Origin: Flaviramulus sp.
GTDB taxonomy: Bacteria; Bacteroidota; Bacteroidia; Flavobacteriales; Flavobacteriaceae
DNA: 14,922 bases
Direction of reading: 5' to 3'
Assembly: GCA_023255235.1 (NCBI GenBank)
Contig: JALRJA010000416.1
Coordinates: 1 to 14,922, forward strand
Made by a program: the position numbers and the translations under genes. Numbering within the stretch: position 1 is the first letter of the stretch; each line of letters opens with the position of its first letter. Positions 7,733 to 14,922 of the stretch are shown here, piece by piece. Below the pieces are notes generated by a model that was given only the letters and a program-made list of their open reading frames with translations, did not search any database and was not told the origin of the DNA.

Positions 7733-9625
7733 TTATCCTTTTAACCATGCGTTTAACAATGCTTTCTCTGCATCTGTAGCGTTAGCCTTTTCAGTAATGT
7801 TTTCGCCTTTAGTGTAGGTTTTGGTAGTAGTTGTTTTTATAATAACTTCATTTCCATTTCTATCTAAAATAACCTCAACATCGTTTCCTGGTTGCCAACT
7901 ATATACTTTTTGCAATAATTCATTTGCATTTTGCATAGTTAACTCTTCGCCATTTATTATTTTAATAACATCATTTGGTTGTGCTCCATTTTCAACCCAA
8001 AAACTGTTATCTAAAACGGCTTCACTAAAGAAAATAGTACCTTTACTGGCATCGCCATTTATAATAGGCATACCATTCATTATAATATAATTGGTTTCTA
8101 TTTTACCTTCGCCAATTTCTAATCCTACTTTATTAAAAAACAAATTGTAGTTTATAGGTGTATCTCCAACAACATGAGTATTTAAAAACGCACCAACCGA
8201 TGGGTATGTCATGGCAGTTATTTCTTCTATAAGTTTATCATCTTCAAATGGTTTGTTTTTGCCATATTTGTTTGATAGTTCTTTCATTAAAGACAAAATA
8301 CCTCTATTACCTTGACTTTCTTCCCGCATTAAAATATCTATACACATACCAATTAAAGCTCCTTTTTGATATACATTTAGATATTGGTCTTTATATGGGT
8401 CTTTTAAAACATTTTCACTCATAATGGTAAAACTCATGGCATCATTTAAGCGTTTAGACCCTTGAATTTTATCCATTATTTTATTAAAAAATGCATCTTG
8501 GCTAACAATGTCTTGATTTACTTGAAATAAGGTGGCAAAATACTCGGTTACGCCTTCATACATCCATAAGTGTTTAGAGAAAGTAGGCTTGTTATAATCA
8601 AAATAATGCACATCTTCAGAATGCACACTTAAAGGTGTTACAATATGAAAAAACTCATGCGATACAACATCAATCATACTTTCGGCTAGAGCCTCTTCAT
8701 TCATAGCTTCTGGTAATACTACTACGGTAGATGTATGATGCTCTAAAGCACCAAAACCTTTGGGTGATTCTTCTTTTCCTTCAGATAGGTATAAATAAAT
8801 ATCATAGCGAGGCGTGGCATCAATATCACCTAAATAGGTTTTTTGAGCTTGCATCATTTTGTACACAGTTTCTTTTAACGATTTTGCAGAATGTACTTTG
8901 TTGGGTGAATATACACTCAATACAATTTTAATATTGGCAACTTGAAACTCTTCAACTTCTAAATCACCATACATCATTGGGTTATCTGTAATATCAAAAT
9001 AGCGTGGTGCAAAATAACTAGTTGTTATACTATTGCCGTCGCTACTAGATTTTGAACTTATATTTTGTAATGCCGAACTACGAACAAAATCTGCCGCCGC
9101 CGTAATATCTAATTTGTATTGGTTGTTTTTTAAAGAATCAAAATACCCTATAAAACCATGTAAGTTTAGCACATAATTATCTGGTGCAATATTGGTGCCT
9201 GAAGGCGAAAAGGGTTGCTCCTCTCCTATGCCACCTTGTTCTTCAATATCAAAAGTATCGTTCACATAATAGCTTATTTTATCTAATTGTTTGGCATTAG
9301 CTATGGTCCATGTATTGGTGTCTAGTTTGGTTACTGGCAGGTTGTTTCCGTTGTAATCAAAGGCTTTAAAATCATCAACATATTTTCCAAAATCGCTAAC
9401 AGAATAAGTACCTTGTACAACTCTTGGCATTCTGTATGTTACTGTTTCAACAGTAAAACGACCAGGATTAATGGTAACTGGTGCTTTATCGTTTACTACT
9501 TTTGTTAAATCTATAGACGTTTCAATAGGTGACATAGAAGCTAAATTGGTGTTAGTTTTTGTTGAACCACAACCAGTCAATATTGTACTAGCTATTAATA
9601 ATGTTGAAATAATTTTAGTATTCAT
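7733..9625 (-). CDS. M61-family metallopeptidase with PDZ-like domain, lipoprotein
   Basis: A zinc peptidase of the glycyl-aminopeptidase type (MEROPS M61), probably anchored in the cell envelope. The N-terminus is a lipoprotein signal with LTG-C and Cys at residue 19. An N-terminal beta-rich domain covers roughly 35-190. The catalytic part has HEFFH at 323-327, giving zinc ligands His323 and His327 and the base Glu324, and a downstream YEGVTEY in which Glu357 is the probable third ligand, as in gluzincins. A PDZ-like segment with NDVIKIINGEEL lies in the last 110 residues or so, as is usual for this family. The length of 630 residues is normal. It is a stand-alone gene, convergent with the glycan operon and divergent from the glycosyltransferase gene, so nothing ties it functionally to either. 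Natural substrates of this family in Bacteroidota are unclear to me. Confidence 0.88.
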   Translation of the reverse strand: MNTKIISTLLIASTILTGCGSTKTNTNLASMSPIETSIDLTKVVNDKAPVTINPGRFTVETVTYRMPRVVQGTYSVSDFGKYVDDFKAFDYNGNNLPVTKLDTNTWTIANAKQLDKISYYVNDTFDIEEQGGIGEEQPFSPSGTNIAPDNYVLNLHGFIGYFDSLKNNQYKLDITAAADFVRSSALQNISSKSSSDGNSITTSYFAPRYFDITDNPMMYGDLEVEEFQVANIKIVLSVYSPNKVHSAKSLKETVYKMMQAQKTYLGDIDATPRYDIYLYLSEGKEESPKGFGALEHHTSTVVVLPEAMNEEALAESMIDVVSHEFFHIVTPLSVHSEDVHYFDYNKPTFSKHLWMYEGVTEYFATLFQVNQDIVSQDAFFNKIMDKIQGSKRLNDAMSFTIMSENVLKDPYKDQYLNVYQKGALIGMCIDILMREESQGNRGILSLMKELSNKYGKNKPFEDDKLIEEITAMTYPSVGAFLNTHVVGDTPINYNLFFNKVGLEIGEGKIETNYIIMNGMPIINGDASKGTIFFSEAVLDNSFWVENGAQPNDVIKIINGEELTMQNANELLQKVYSWQPGNDVEVILDRNGNEVIIKTTTTKTYTKGENITEKANATDAEKALLNAWLKG

Positions 9626-9680
9626 ATATCTTTTTTTAAGTTCACAATGTTGTTCCGAAAAATACTATTATGTTATTTGC

Positions 9681-9711
9681 TTGACTCTTAAAATTATGTT
9701 AAATAAGTATT
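9681..9711 (+). promoter_or_regulatory. Weak candidate promoter for the glycosyltransferase gene
   Basis: TTGACT at 9681-9686 is followed after 17 bp by TAAGTA at 9704-9709, just upstream of the glycosyltransferase start in an 87-102-bp divergent gap. The left box fits either the TTG of flavobacterial promoters or a sigma-70 -35 box, but the right box matches neither consensus well. If real, transcription would begin near 9717, which would favour the second ATG (9728) as the start codon. Confidence 0.25.
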
Positions 9712-9727
9712 TATGTATATTCGCTTT

Positions 9728-10735
9728 ATGCAAAAAAAATTAATTAGTATTCTTGTTCCTTTTAAAAATACCGACGCATTTATAGCTAATTGCATAAGCT
9801 CTGTACTACAACAAACCTATACAAACTGGGAATTAATTATGGTAAACGATGCGTCATCAGACAGCAGCTATGATATAGTTAACGCTTTCGCGGAAAAAGA
9901 CGCAAGAATTTTGCTTTTACAAAATTCGGGAAACGGTATAATTGATGCCTTACAACTAGCTTTTAAACACAGTAAAGGAGAATTTATAACTAGAATGGAT
10001 AGCGATGATTTGATGCAAGCAAACAAACTTGATGTTTTAGCTACCCATTTACTTACACACGGAAAACAGCATGTAGCCATTGGATTGGTTACATATTTTT
10101 CTAAAAACGGCATTAGTAATGGCTATAAAAAATATGAAACTTGGCTTAATAGCTTAACAAAAACAGGAAGCAATTATTCTGAAATTTATAAAGAATGTGT
10201 CATTCCGTCACCTTGTTGGATGCTTTACAGAGATGATTTAATAGCGTGTGATGCTTTTAATCCTAATAGATATCCTGAAGATTATGATTTAGCATTTAGG
10301 TTTTACAAACACCAATACAAGTGTATTCCTTGTGATGAGGTTTTACACCATTGGCGTGATTATAGTTATAGAACATCTAGAACACACGAACACTATGCTC
10401 AAAATTATTTTCTAGACATTAAATTGCATTATTTTTTAGAGATAGATTATAACCCAAATAAAACTTTAGTGGTTTGGGGTGCGGGAAAAAAAGGAAAAAA
10501 AATAGCACAAACATTTATCAAAAAAAATATACCTTTTCAATGGATATGTGATAACCCAAACAAAATAGGGAAACAAATTTATGATACAATTTTAAAACCC
10601 TTTCAATACTTAGAAAACATTAGTAATACCCAAAGTATTATTACCGTAGCTAACCCAAATTCGCAAAAAGAGATTATACTTTACATGCAAAAAATTAATT
10701 GTAAACCTGTTGAAGATTATATTTTTTTCTGTTAG
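9728..10735 (+). CDS. GT2-family glycosyltransferase with Rossmann-like C-terminal extension
   Basis: Probably transfers a sugar from a nucleotide-sugar donor to a surface glycan or lipid acceptor in the cytoplasm. The GT-A fold is visible at once: SILVPFKN at the N-terminus, VNDAS about 40 residues in, and the metal-binding DSDD (DxD type) about 90 residues in. The last 90 residues or so form a second domain beginning LVVWGAGKKGK, which looks like a dinucleotide- or nucleotide-binding Rossmann segment; this tandem arrangement occurs in other Bacteroidota GT2 proteins, but its role is unknown to me. There is no membrane segment. Two in-frame ATGs exist, at 9713 and 9728; I prefer 9728 because homology begins right after it and the five extra residues (MYIRF) look non-family. 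It does not overlap the BatA-type gene, which starts 38 bp later behind its own probable promoter. Donor and acceptor cannot be predicted. Confidence 0.88.
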   Translation: MQKKLISILVPFKNTDAFIANCISSVLQQTYTNWELIMVNDASSDSSYDIVNAFAEKDARILLLQNSGNGIIDALQLAFKHSKGEFITRMDSDDLMQANKLDVLATHLLTHGKQHVAIGLVTYFSKNGISNGYKKYETWLNSLTKTGSNYSEIYKECVIPSPCWMLYRDDLIACDAFNPNRYPEDYDLAFRFYKHQYKCIPCDEVLHHWRDYSYRTSRTHEHYAQNYFLDIKLHYFLEIDYNPNKTLVVWGAGKKGKKIAQTFIKKNIPFQWICDNPNKIGKQIYDTILKPFQYLENISNTQSIITVANPNSQKEIILYMQKINCKPVEDYIFFC

Positions 10736-10757
10736 TTAAAAAAAATATGTAGCTTTG
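10729..10757 (+). promoter_or_regulatory. Flavobacterial-type promoter ahead of the BatA-type operon
   Basis: TAGCTTTG at 10750-10757 matches exactly the TAnnTTTG -7 motif of Bacteroidota housekeeping promoters. The -33 position is occupied by CTG at 10729-10731, one base off TTG, with an 18-bp spacer inside the known range. The BatA-type start codon is at 10774, leaving a leader of roughly 10 bases. The element overlaps the stop of the glycosyltransferase gene and would let the following four genes be transcribed separately. Confidence 0.5.
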
Positions 10758-10773
10758 ACAAATCTAAAAAAGA

Positions 10774-12699
10774 ATGCAGTTTAAATACCCCGAAATTCTT
10801 TACGCTTTATTACTACTGCTTATTCCTGTTATTGTTCACTTATTTCAATTACGTAAATTTCAAAAAGTAGATTTTACAAATGTGGCTTTTTTAAAAGAAG
10901 CTGTGCAACAAACACGCCAAAGTTCTCAAATAAAAAAATGGTTAATACTCTGTACCAGATTGTTACTTTTGGCAGCTTTAGTTATAGCATTTGCACAACC
11001 TTTTACTTCTAAAACAAATGCCTTTGCAACAAAAAAAGAAACCGTAATTTATTTAGATAATTCCTTTAGTATGCAAGCCAAAGGTGCTAAAGGCGAACTC
11101 TTAAAACGGGCTGTTAATGATATTATTAGTGTTGTTCCAGAAAATGAAAATCTATCTATAGTTACCAATGATAATATTTATAAAAACACCAGTATAAAAG
11201 CTATTAAAAATGATTTATTACAGCTTCAATATTCTGCAAATAAATTAACACTTGAAGATGCTTTATTAAAAAGTAAAACCGTATTAAGCAATAAAAAAAA
11301 CGTGTTGAAAAATTTGGTGTTTATTAGCGATTTTCAAAACAATGATTCTACTTTTAAACCCATAGCAGATACACTCACTCATATTAACTTAGTAAAACTA
11401 CAACCAGTAAACACCAATAACGCAGCAATAGATAGTGTATATATTTCTGAAACTACTGCAGGTTCAATAGAGCTAAAAGTACTTTTAAAAAATACAGGAG
11501 TTGCCATAGATAACTTAACCATTTCATTATTTAATGATAAAAAACTTATTGCTAAAACGTCGGTAGCTATTGAAGACAGAGCAGAAACAACATTTTCAAT
11601 TCCTGCAGACCAAATTATAAATGGAAAAATCACCATTGATGATGCCAATTTAGAATTTGACAATAGTTTGTATTTTAATATTAACAAGGCATCAAAAATT
11701 AATGTTTTAGTAATAAATGCAACCAATGATGCCTTTCTAAAACGTATTTATACTAATACCGAATTTAACTATACATCAACCACAGAAAATCAATTAAACT
11801 ATTCTATTATTGATAAACAAAACCTAATTGTTTTACATGAATTAAACAACATTCCTGTAGCTCTAAATACTATTTTAAATCAATTTGTAAAAAACGGTGG
11901 TTCTTTAATAATTATTCCATCAAAAACTATAAATGCTAATTCTTACAATCAATTATTAGCAAATTACCAAGTGTCATTTACTAATTTAATTAGTTCAGAA
12001 AAACAAATTACAACTATTAATTATGCACATCCGTTGTACAACAAAGGGGTTTTTGAAAAGCAGGTTAGTAATTTTCAATACCCAAAAGTAAACAGCTTTT
12101 ATAATCTTGCATCCAATACGGTTGCTGCTGCTTTACAATTTGAAGACAAAAAAATATTTTTAGGTCAAAGCCAAAGTATATATATTTTTACAGCTGCATT
12201 AAACGATGAAAATTCCAGTTTTAAAAATTCGCCTTTAATAGTTGCAACACTGTATAATATTGCCAAGCAAAGTTTTAAAATTCCAGAATTGTATTATACA
12301 ATTGGCGAAAAAAACACGTTTGATGTTGAAACACAACTACAACAAGATGCCGTACTATCTCTAGTAAATAACGATGTTGTTTTAATACCAAAACAACAAT
12401 ACTTTAATAACAAAGTGGTTATTACCACCTTAGAAAGTCCTAATACCGCAGCAACTTATAGTATAAATAACAAAACCGAAAATATAAAAAATATAAGCTA
12501 TAATTATAATAGAAATGAAAGTGATTTGGTTTATGCAAGCCCTTCAAGTTCCAATCACATAACACTAAGCAATTCTATAACCTCTGTTTTTGATTCTATT
12601 AAAAGTGATTCAAAAATTAACGCACTATGGAAATGGTTTGCTATTTTTGCACTGGCGTTATTGATTATTGAAATGCTCATATTAAAATTTTTTAAATGA
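10774..12699 (+). CDS. BatA-domain / vWA-like membrane protein
   Basis: A membrane protein whose N-terminus matches the BatA (aerotolerance regulator N-terminal) double-transmembrane domain: a hydrophobic segment at about 8-25, the FQLRKFQKVDFTNVAFL block, and a second segment at about 56-76 ending in AFAQPF. A von Willebrand A-like domain follows, with a DNSFSM motif at 95-100 that keeps the DxSxS metal-site signature. The middle (about 210-600) probably contains beta-sandwich and a further alpha/beta region, as in long Bacteroidota homologues, and a third membrane segment lies at about 619-638 just before the C-terminus. This topology places most of the 641 residues on one side, probably the periplasm. 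The stop overlaps the next start as ATGA (12696-12699), suggesting coupled translation with the dihydroorotase-like protein. Family placement is good; function is not established beyond the vague link of Bat proteins to stress or envelope processes. Confidence 0.85.
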   Translation: MQFKYPEILYALLLLLIPVIVHLFQLRKFQKVDFTNVAFLKEAVQQTRQSSQIKKWLILCTRLLLLAALVIAFAQPFTSKTNAFATKKETVIYLDNSFSMQAKGAKGELLKRAVNDIISVVPENENLSIVTNDNIYKNTSIKAIKNDLLQLQYSANKLTLEDALLKSKTVLSNKKNVLKNLVFISDFQNNDSTFKPIADTLTHINLVKLQPVNTNNAAIDSVYISETTAGSIELKVLLKNTGVAIDNLTISLFNDKKLIAKTSVAIEDRAETTFSIPADQIINGKITIDDANLEFDNSLYFNINKASKINVLVINATNDAFLKRIYTNTEFNYTSTTENQLNYSIIDKQNLIVLHELNNIPVALNTILNQFVKNGGSLIIIPSKTINANSYNQLLANYQVSFTNLISSEKQITTINYAHPLYNKGVFEKQVSNFQYPKVNSFYNLASNTVAAALQFEDKKIFLGQSQSIYIFTAALNDENSSFKNSPLIVATLYNIAKQSFKIPELYYTIGEKNTFDVETQLQQDAVLSLVNNDVVLIPKQQYFNNKVVITTLESPNTAATYSINNKTENIKNISYNYNRNESDLVYASPSSSNHITLSNSITSVFDSIKSDSKINALWKWFAIFALALLIIEMLILKFFK

Positions 12700-13958
12700 C
12701 CATACTTATAAAATCGGCTACCGTAATAGATTCAAAAAGCGAGTTTCACAATACCACACAAGATGTATTAATAGAAAATGGGGTAATTACAAAAATTGCC
12801 AAAACCATTACTAACTCTAATAATTACAAAGAAATAAAACGTGCTAATTTACACATATCACAAGGCTGGTTTGATAGTAGTGTAAGTTTTGGAGAACCAG
12901 GCTATGAAGAACGTGAAACTATTGAAAACGGTCTTAAAACGGCAGCTTCTTCTGGATTTACAACAGTTGTTTTAAACAGTAACACAAACCCTATAATAGA
13001 CTCTAATTCTGATGTTAGCTTTATAAAATCTAAAGCAAGTAAAAGTGTGGTAACTCTACTTCCAATGGGTGCTTTAACCACGGGAAGTAACGGAGCAGAT
13101 TTGGCAGAACTTTTTGATATGCACTCGGCTGGAGCTGTCGCATTTTACGATTATAAAAAACCTATTTCAAATTCTAATTTAATGAAAATTGCTCTACAAT
13201 ATGCGAGTAATTTTGATGGCTTAGTATGTTCTTTTGCACAAGAAAACAACATTGCTGGAAATGGCGTTATGAATGAACACATTGCCAGTACTAAACTAGG
13301 CTTAAAAGGAATTCCTGCCTTAGCAGAAGAATTACAAATAGCGCGCGATTTGTTTTTACTAGAATACACCAACGGAAAACTTCATATTCCAACCATATCT
13401 ACTGCAACTTCGGTAGCTCTCATAAGAGAAGCCAAAAAGAAAAAACTAAATGTAACTTGTAGTGTTGCTATACATAATTTGTATTATACTGATGATGCGT
13501 TAAATGACTTTAACACCCATTTTAAAGTATTGCCACCATTACGAACACAAACCGATATTGATGCACTTATTGAAGGTATTAAAGATAACACTATTGATAT
13601 GGTTACCTGTGACCACAACCCTATTGATATAGAACAAAAAAAGATAGAATTTGATTATGCCGAATTTGGAACCATTGGTTTAGAAAGTGCTTTTGCAGCG
13701 CTTCAAACTATTTTTACTTTAAAGAAAACTATTGATTTACTTACCAAAGGTGCTTCAAGATTTGGAATAAAAAACAACCCCATTTCTGTTAATGAAAAAG
13801 CAAACCTAACACTCTTCAACCCAGACATAAAATATAGGTTTTCTAAAACCGATATCATTTCAAAATCTAAAAATGCTATCTTTGAAAACCAAGTTTTAAA
13901 AGGACAAGTTTACGGTGTTATTTCAAACAATAAAATACATTTAAACAAAAATGAATAA
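12696..13958 (+). CDS. Dihydroorotase-like protein, metal ligands lost (probably non-catalytic)
   Basis: Full-length (420 residues) member of the amidohydrolase superfamily with the overall dihydroorotase pattern: an N-terminal beta-sandwich strand set, a barrel from about 55, and NPPLR-like LPPLR at 279-283. The active-site residues are largely replaced. The usual DxHxHxREPG is DSSVSFGEPG at 60-69, so both metal-binding His are Ser and the substrate Arg is Gly. The usual HAED His is Phe180 in SFAQE, and the HVST His is Thr233 in PTIST. Asp306 in TCDHNP and an Asp at 152 remain. By comparison, catalytically dead dihydroorotase homologues such as Pseudomonas PyrC' serve as partners of aspartate transcarbamoylase; a structural or regulatory role is inferred here. 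Automatic annotation would call it pyrC; I leave the symbol out. It overlaps the BatA-type gene by 4 bp and the next gene by 8 bp. The frame is intact, so it is not a decaying pseudogene. Confidence 0.88.
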   Translation: MTILIKSATVIDSKSEFHNTTQDVLIENGVITKIAKTITNSNNYKEIKRANLHISQGWFDSSVSFGEPGYEERETIENGLKTAASSGFTTVVLNSNTNPIIDSNSDVSFIKSKASKSVVTLLPMGALTTGSNGADLAELFDMHSAGAVAFYDYKKPISNSNLMKIALQYASNFDGLVCSFAQENNIAGNGVMNEHIASTKLGLKGIPALAEELQIARDLFLLEYTNGKLHIPTISTATSVALIREAKKKKLNVTCSVAIHNLYYTDDALNDFNTHFKVLPPLRTQTDIDALIEGIKDNTIDMVTCDHNPIDIEQKKIEFDYAEFGTIGLESAFAALQTIFTLKKTIDLLTKGASRFGIKNNPISVNEKANLTLFNPDIKYRFSKTDIISKSKNAIFENQVLKGQVYGVISNNKIHLNKNE

Positions 13959-14283
13959 ACAAGATATTGAAAAAGGGCGTAACAATGCAATCATTAGTTA
14001 CATAACCATAATAGGCGTTGTTATAGCCTATTTTTTAAATAATGATGCCGATAAGAAAAGTGATTTTACTAGCTTTCATGTTAGACAATCTTTAGGCTTA
14101 TGGCTTACTTTTTATGCTTTGGGCTACATAGTAGGTGGTTTTGATAGTTGGTTGGTAACTTCTAGTTTTTATCTGTTTTTTGCTATTCTTTTTATTTATG
14201 GACTTGTAAGTGCCATAGGCAGAAAAGCACAAACCGTACCTTTAGTAGGTGCTTTTTATCAAAAACTATTTGCCAATATTTAG
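13951..14283 (+). CDS. Small Tic20/DUF4870-like membrane protein
   Basis: A 110-residue membrane protein with about three hydrophobic helices: roughly 13-29, 48-64 and 69-88. The SFHVRQSLGL segment at about 41-50, with a His and Gln after a soluble loop, is typical of the small DUF4870/Tic20-like family found in many bacteria, sometimes labelled import component protein. No catalytic motif is visible and its function is unknown. ATG 13951 lies inside the last codons of the dihydroorotase-like gene (8-bp overlap in another frame), so expression is probably coupled to it. The stop is 11 bp before the following hydrolase start. Family naming is by pattern memory and less sure than that this is a real gene. 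Confidence 0.7.
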   Translation: MNKQDIEKGRNNAIISYITIIGVVIAYFLNNDADKKSDFTSFHVRQSLGLWLTFYALGYIVGGFDSWLVTSSFYLFFAILFIYGLVSAIGRKAQTVPLVGAFYQKLFANI

Positions 14284-14294
14284 ATAAAAGCATA

Positions 14295-14922
14295 ATGACT
14301 ACTTCGCTTCCGCTATTTCATATTACAAGACCTTCAACTTTAAAAGAAAATGCACCACTACTTATCATGATGCATGGTTATGGTAGTGATGAAACCGATT
14401 TGTTTTCATTTGCTAGTGAATTGCCAGAAGAACTTTTTATTATTTCTGTGAGAGCACCATACCCAATGCAACCTTATGGTAACGCTTGGTATGCCATTAA
14501 TTTTGATGCCGAAAAAGGCAAATGGAGCGATAATGAACAGGCTATTCAATCAAGAGATTTAATAGCCCGTTTTATTGATGAATCTGTAGAAAATTATCCT
14601 GTTAACAAAAACAATGTTAGCCTGTTAGGTTTTAGTCAAGGTAGTATTTTATGCTATGCTGTGGCATTAAGTTATCCTGAAAAAGTAAACAATATTATTG
14701 CTTTGAGTGGTTATGTTAATCAAGATATTATAGCTACTAATTATAGAAACAAAAATTTATCTAACTTAAATTTTTATTGTTCACACGGTAGTGTTGATCA
14801 AGTTATTCCTGTAGAATGGGCACGACAAACAACCCCTTTTTTAGAAGGTTTAAAAATTAAGTTCCAATATACAGAGTTTCCTGTTGGTCATGGCGTTTCT
14901 CCTCAAAACTTTTTTGAGTTTA
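14295..14922 (+). CDS. Carboxylesterase/phospholipase-type alpha/beta hydrolase (3' partial)
   Basis: Starts at ATG 14295, 11 bp after the preceding stop, and is still open at the right edge, giving 209 visible residues; the family is usually about 210-230 long, so little is missing. The hydrolase fold of the phospholipase/carboxylesterase (YpfH/carboxylesterase II) group is clear: LLIMMHGYGSDE at 22-33 forms the oxyanion region, GFSQGS at 112-117 holds nucleophile Ser114, GSVDQVIP holds Asp168, and VGHGVS holds His199, so the full triad is present. No signal peptide is seen, so it is probably cytoplasmic and acts on short acyl esters or lysophospholipid-like substrates. It is the last visible gene of the BatA-type operon; nothing explains its link to the dihydroorotase-like protein. 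Confidence 0.88.
   Translation, partial: MTTSLPLFHITRPSTLKENAPLLIMMHGYGSDETDLFSFASELPEELFIISVRAPYPMQPYGNAWYAINFDAEKGKWSDNEQAIQSRDLIARFIDESVENYPVNKNNVSLLGFSQGSILCYAVALSYPEKVNNIIALSGYVNQDIIATNYRNKNLSNLNFYCSHGSVDQVIPVEWARQTTPFLEGLKIKFQYTEFPVGHGVSPQNFFEF

Noticed and set aside
7821-8090. Plus-strand open frame of 89 codons inside the M61 peptidase gene
   Set aside because: It is antisense to the PDZ-like part of a convincing gene and has no family features.
9626-9712. Possible promoter for the M61 peptidase on the minus strand (TATTTTTC-like box)
   Set aside because: The box misses the final G of TAnnTTTG and no TTG lies at a suitable distance upstream, so the site cannot be supported.
9471-9743. 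Plus-strand open frame of 90 codons spanning the peptidase start and the divergent gap
   Set aside because: Most of it is antisense to the peptidase signal region and its tail overlaps the glycosyltransferase start in another frame; no motif supports it.
11379-11726. Minus-strand open frame of 115 codons inside the BatA-type gene
   Set aside because: It lies wholly opposite a well-supported gene, shows no recognisable motif, and is explained by the reverse of an AT-rich coding sequence.
12696-13958. Treating the dihydroorotase-like gene as a decaying pseudogene
   Set aside because: The frame is intact over full family length, with only the catalytic positions changed, which points to a retained protein with altered function.

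Overview
The window looks like a chromosome segment of a marine member of the Flavobacteriaceae (Bacteroidota). The DNA is strongly AT-rich. There is no clear Shine-Dalgarno pattern ahead of the starts, one intergenic site matches the flavobacterial -7 promoter motif TAnnTTTG, and three secreted proteins begin with lipoprotein signals. The gene content (a laminarin-type glycan cassette and a BatA-domain gene followed by a dihydroorotase-like gene) also fits this family. No tRNA, rRNA, insertion sequence, CRISPR array or phage gene was seen.

Left block, 2-7533, plus strand: the downstream end of a polysaccharide utilisation locus, probably for laminarin (beta-1,3-glucan with beta-1,6 branches). 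In order it encodes a very large GH149-type beta-1,3-oligoglucan phosphorylase (5' end cut by the window), a GH17 endo-beta-1,3-glucanase lipoprotein, a GH30 beta-glucosidase/beta-1,6-glucanase lipoprotein, and a GPH-family sugar:cation symporter. Spacing is 1 bp, then a 4-bp ATGA overlap, then 32 bp, so this is almost certainly one transcript. The suggested route: GH30 removes 1,6 branches and GH17 cuts the backbone outside the cytoplasm, the symporter imports oligosaccharides, and the phosphorylase releases glucose-1-phosphate. SusC/SusD-like genes and a regulator are not in view and may lie upstream.

Middle, 7534-9625: a 199-bp convergent gap holding an 11-bp inverted repeat and a hairpin terminator that reads better on the minus strand, then a minus-strand M61-family metallopeptidase lipoprotein with a C-terminal PDZ-like domain.

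Right block, 9728-14922, plus strand: a GT2 glycosyltransferase with a Rossmann-like C-terminal extension; then, behind a probable promoter, a compact operon of a BatA/vWA-type membrane protein, a dihydroorotase-like protein that has lost its metal-binding histidines, a small Tic20/DUF4870-like membrane protein, and an alpha/beta-hydrolase (carboxylesterase/phospholipase type) cut by the right edge. Overlaps of 4 and 8 bp and an 11-bp gap join these four genes. The most unusual observation is the apparently non-catalytic dihydroorotase translationally coupled to the BatA-type protein.
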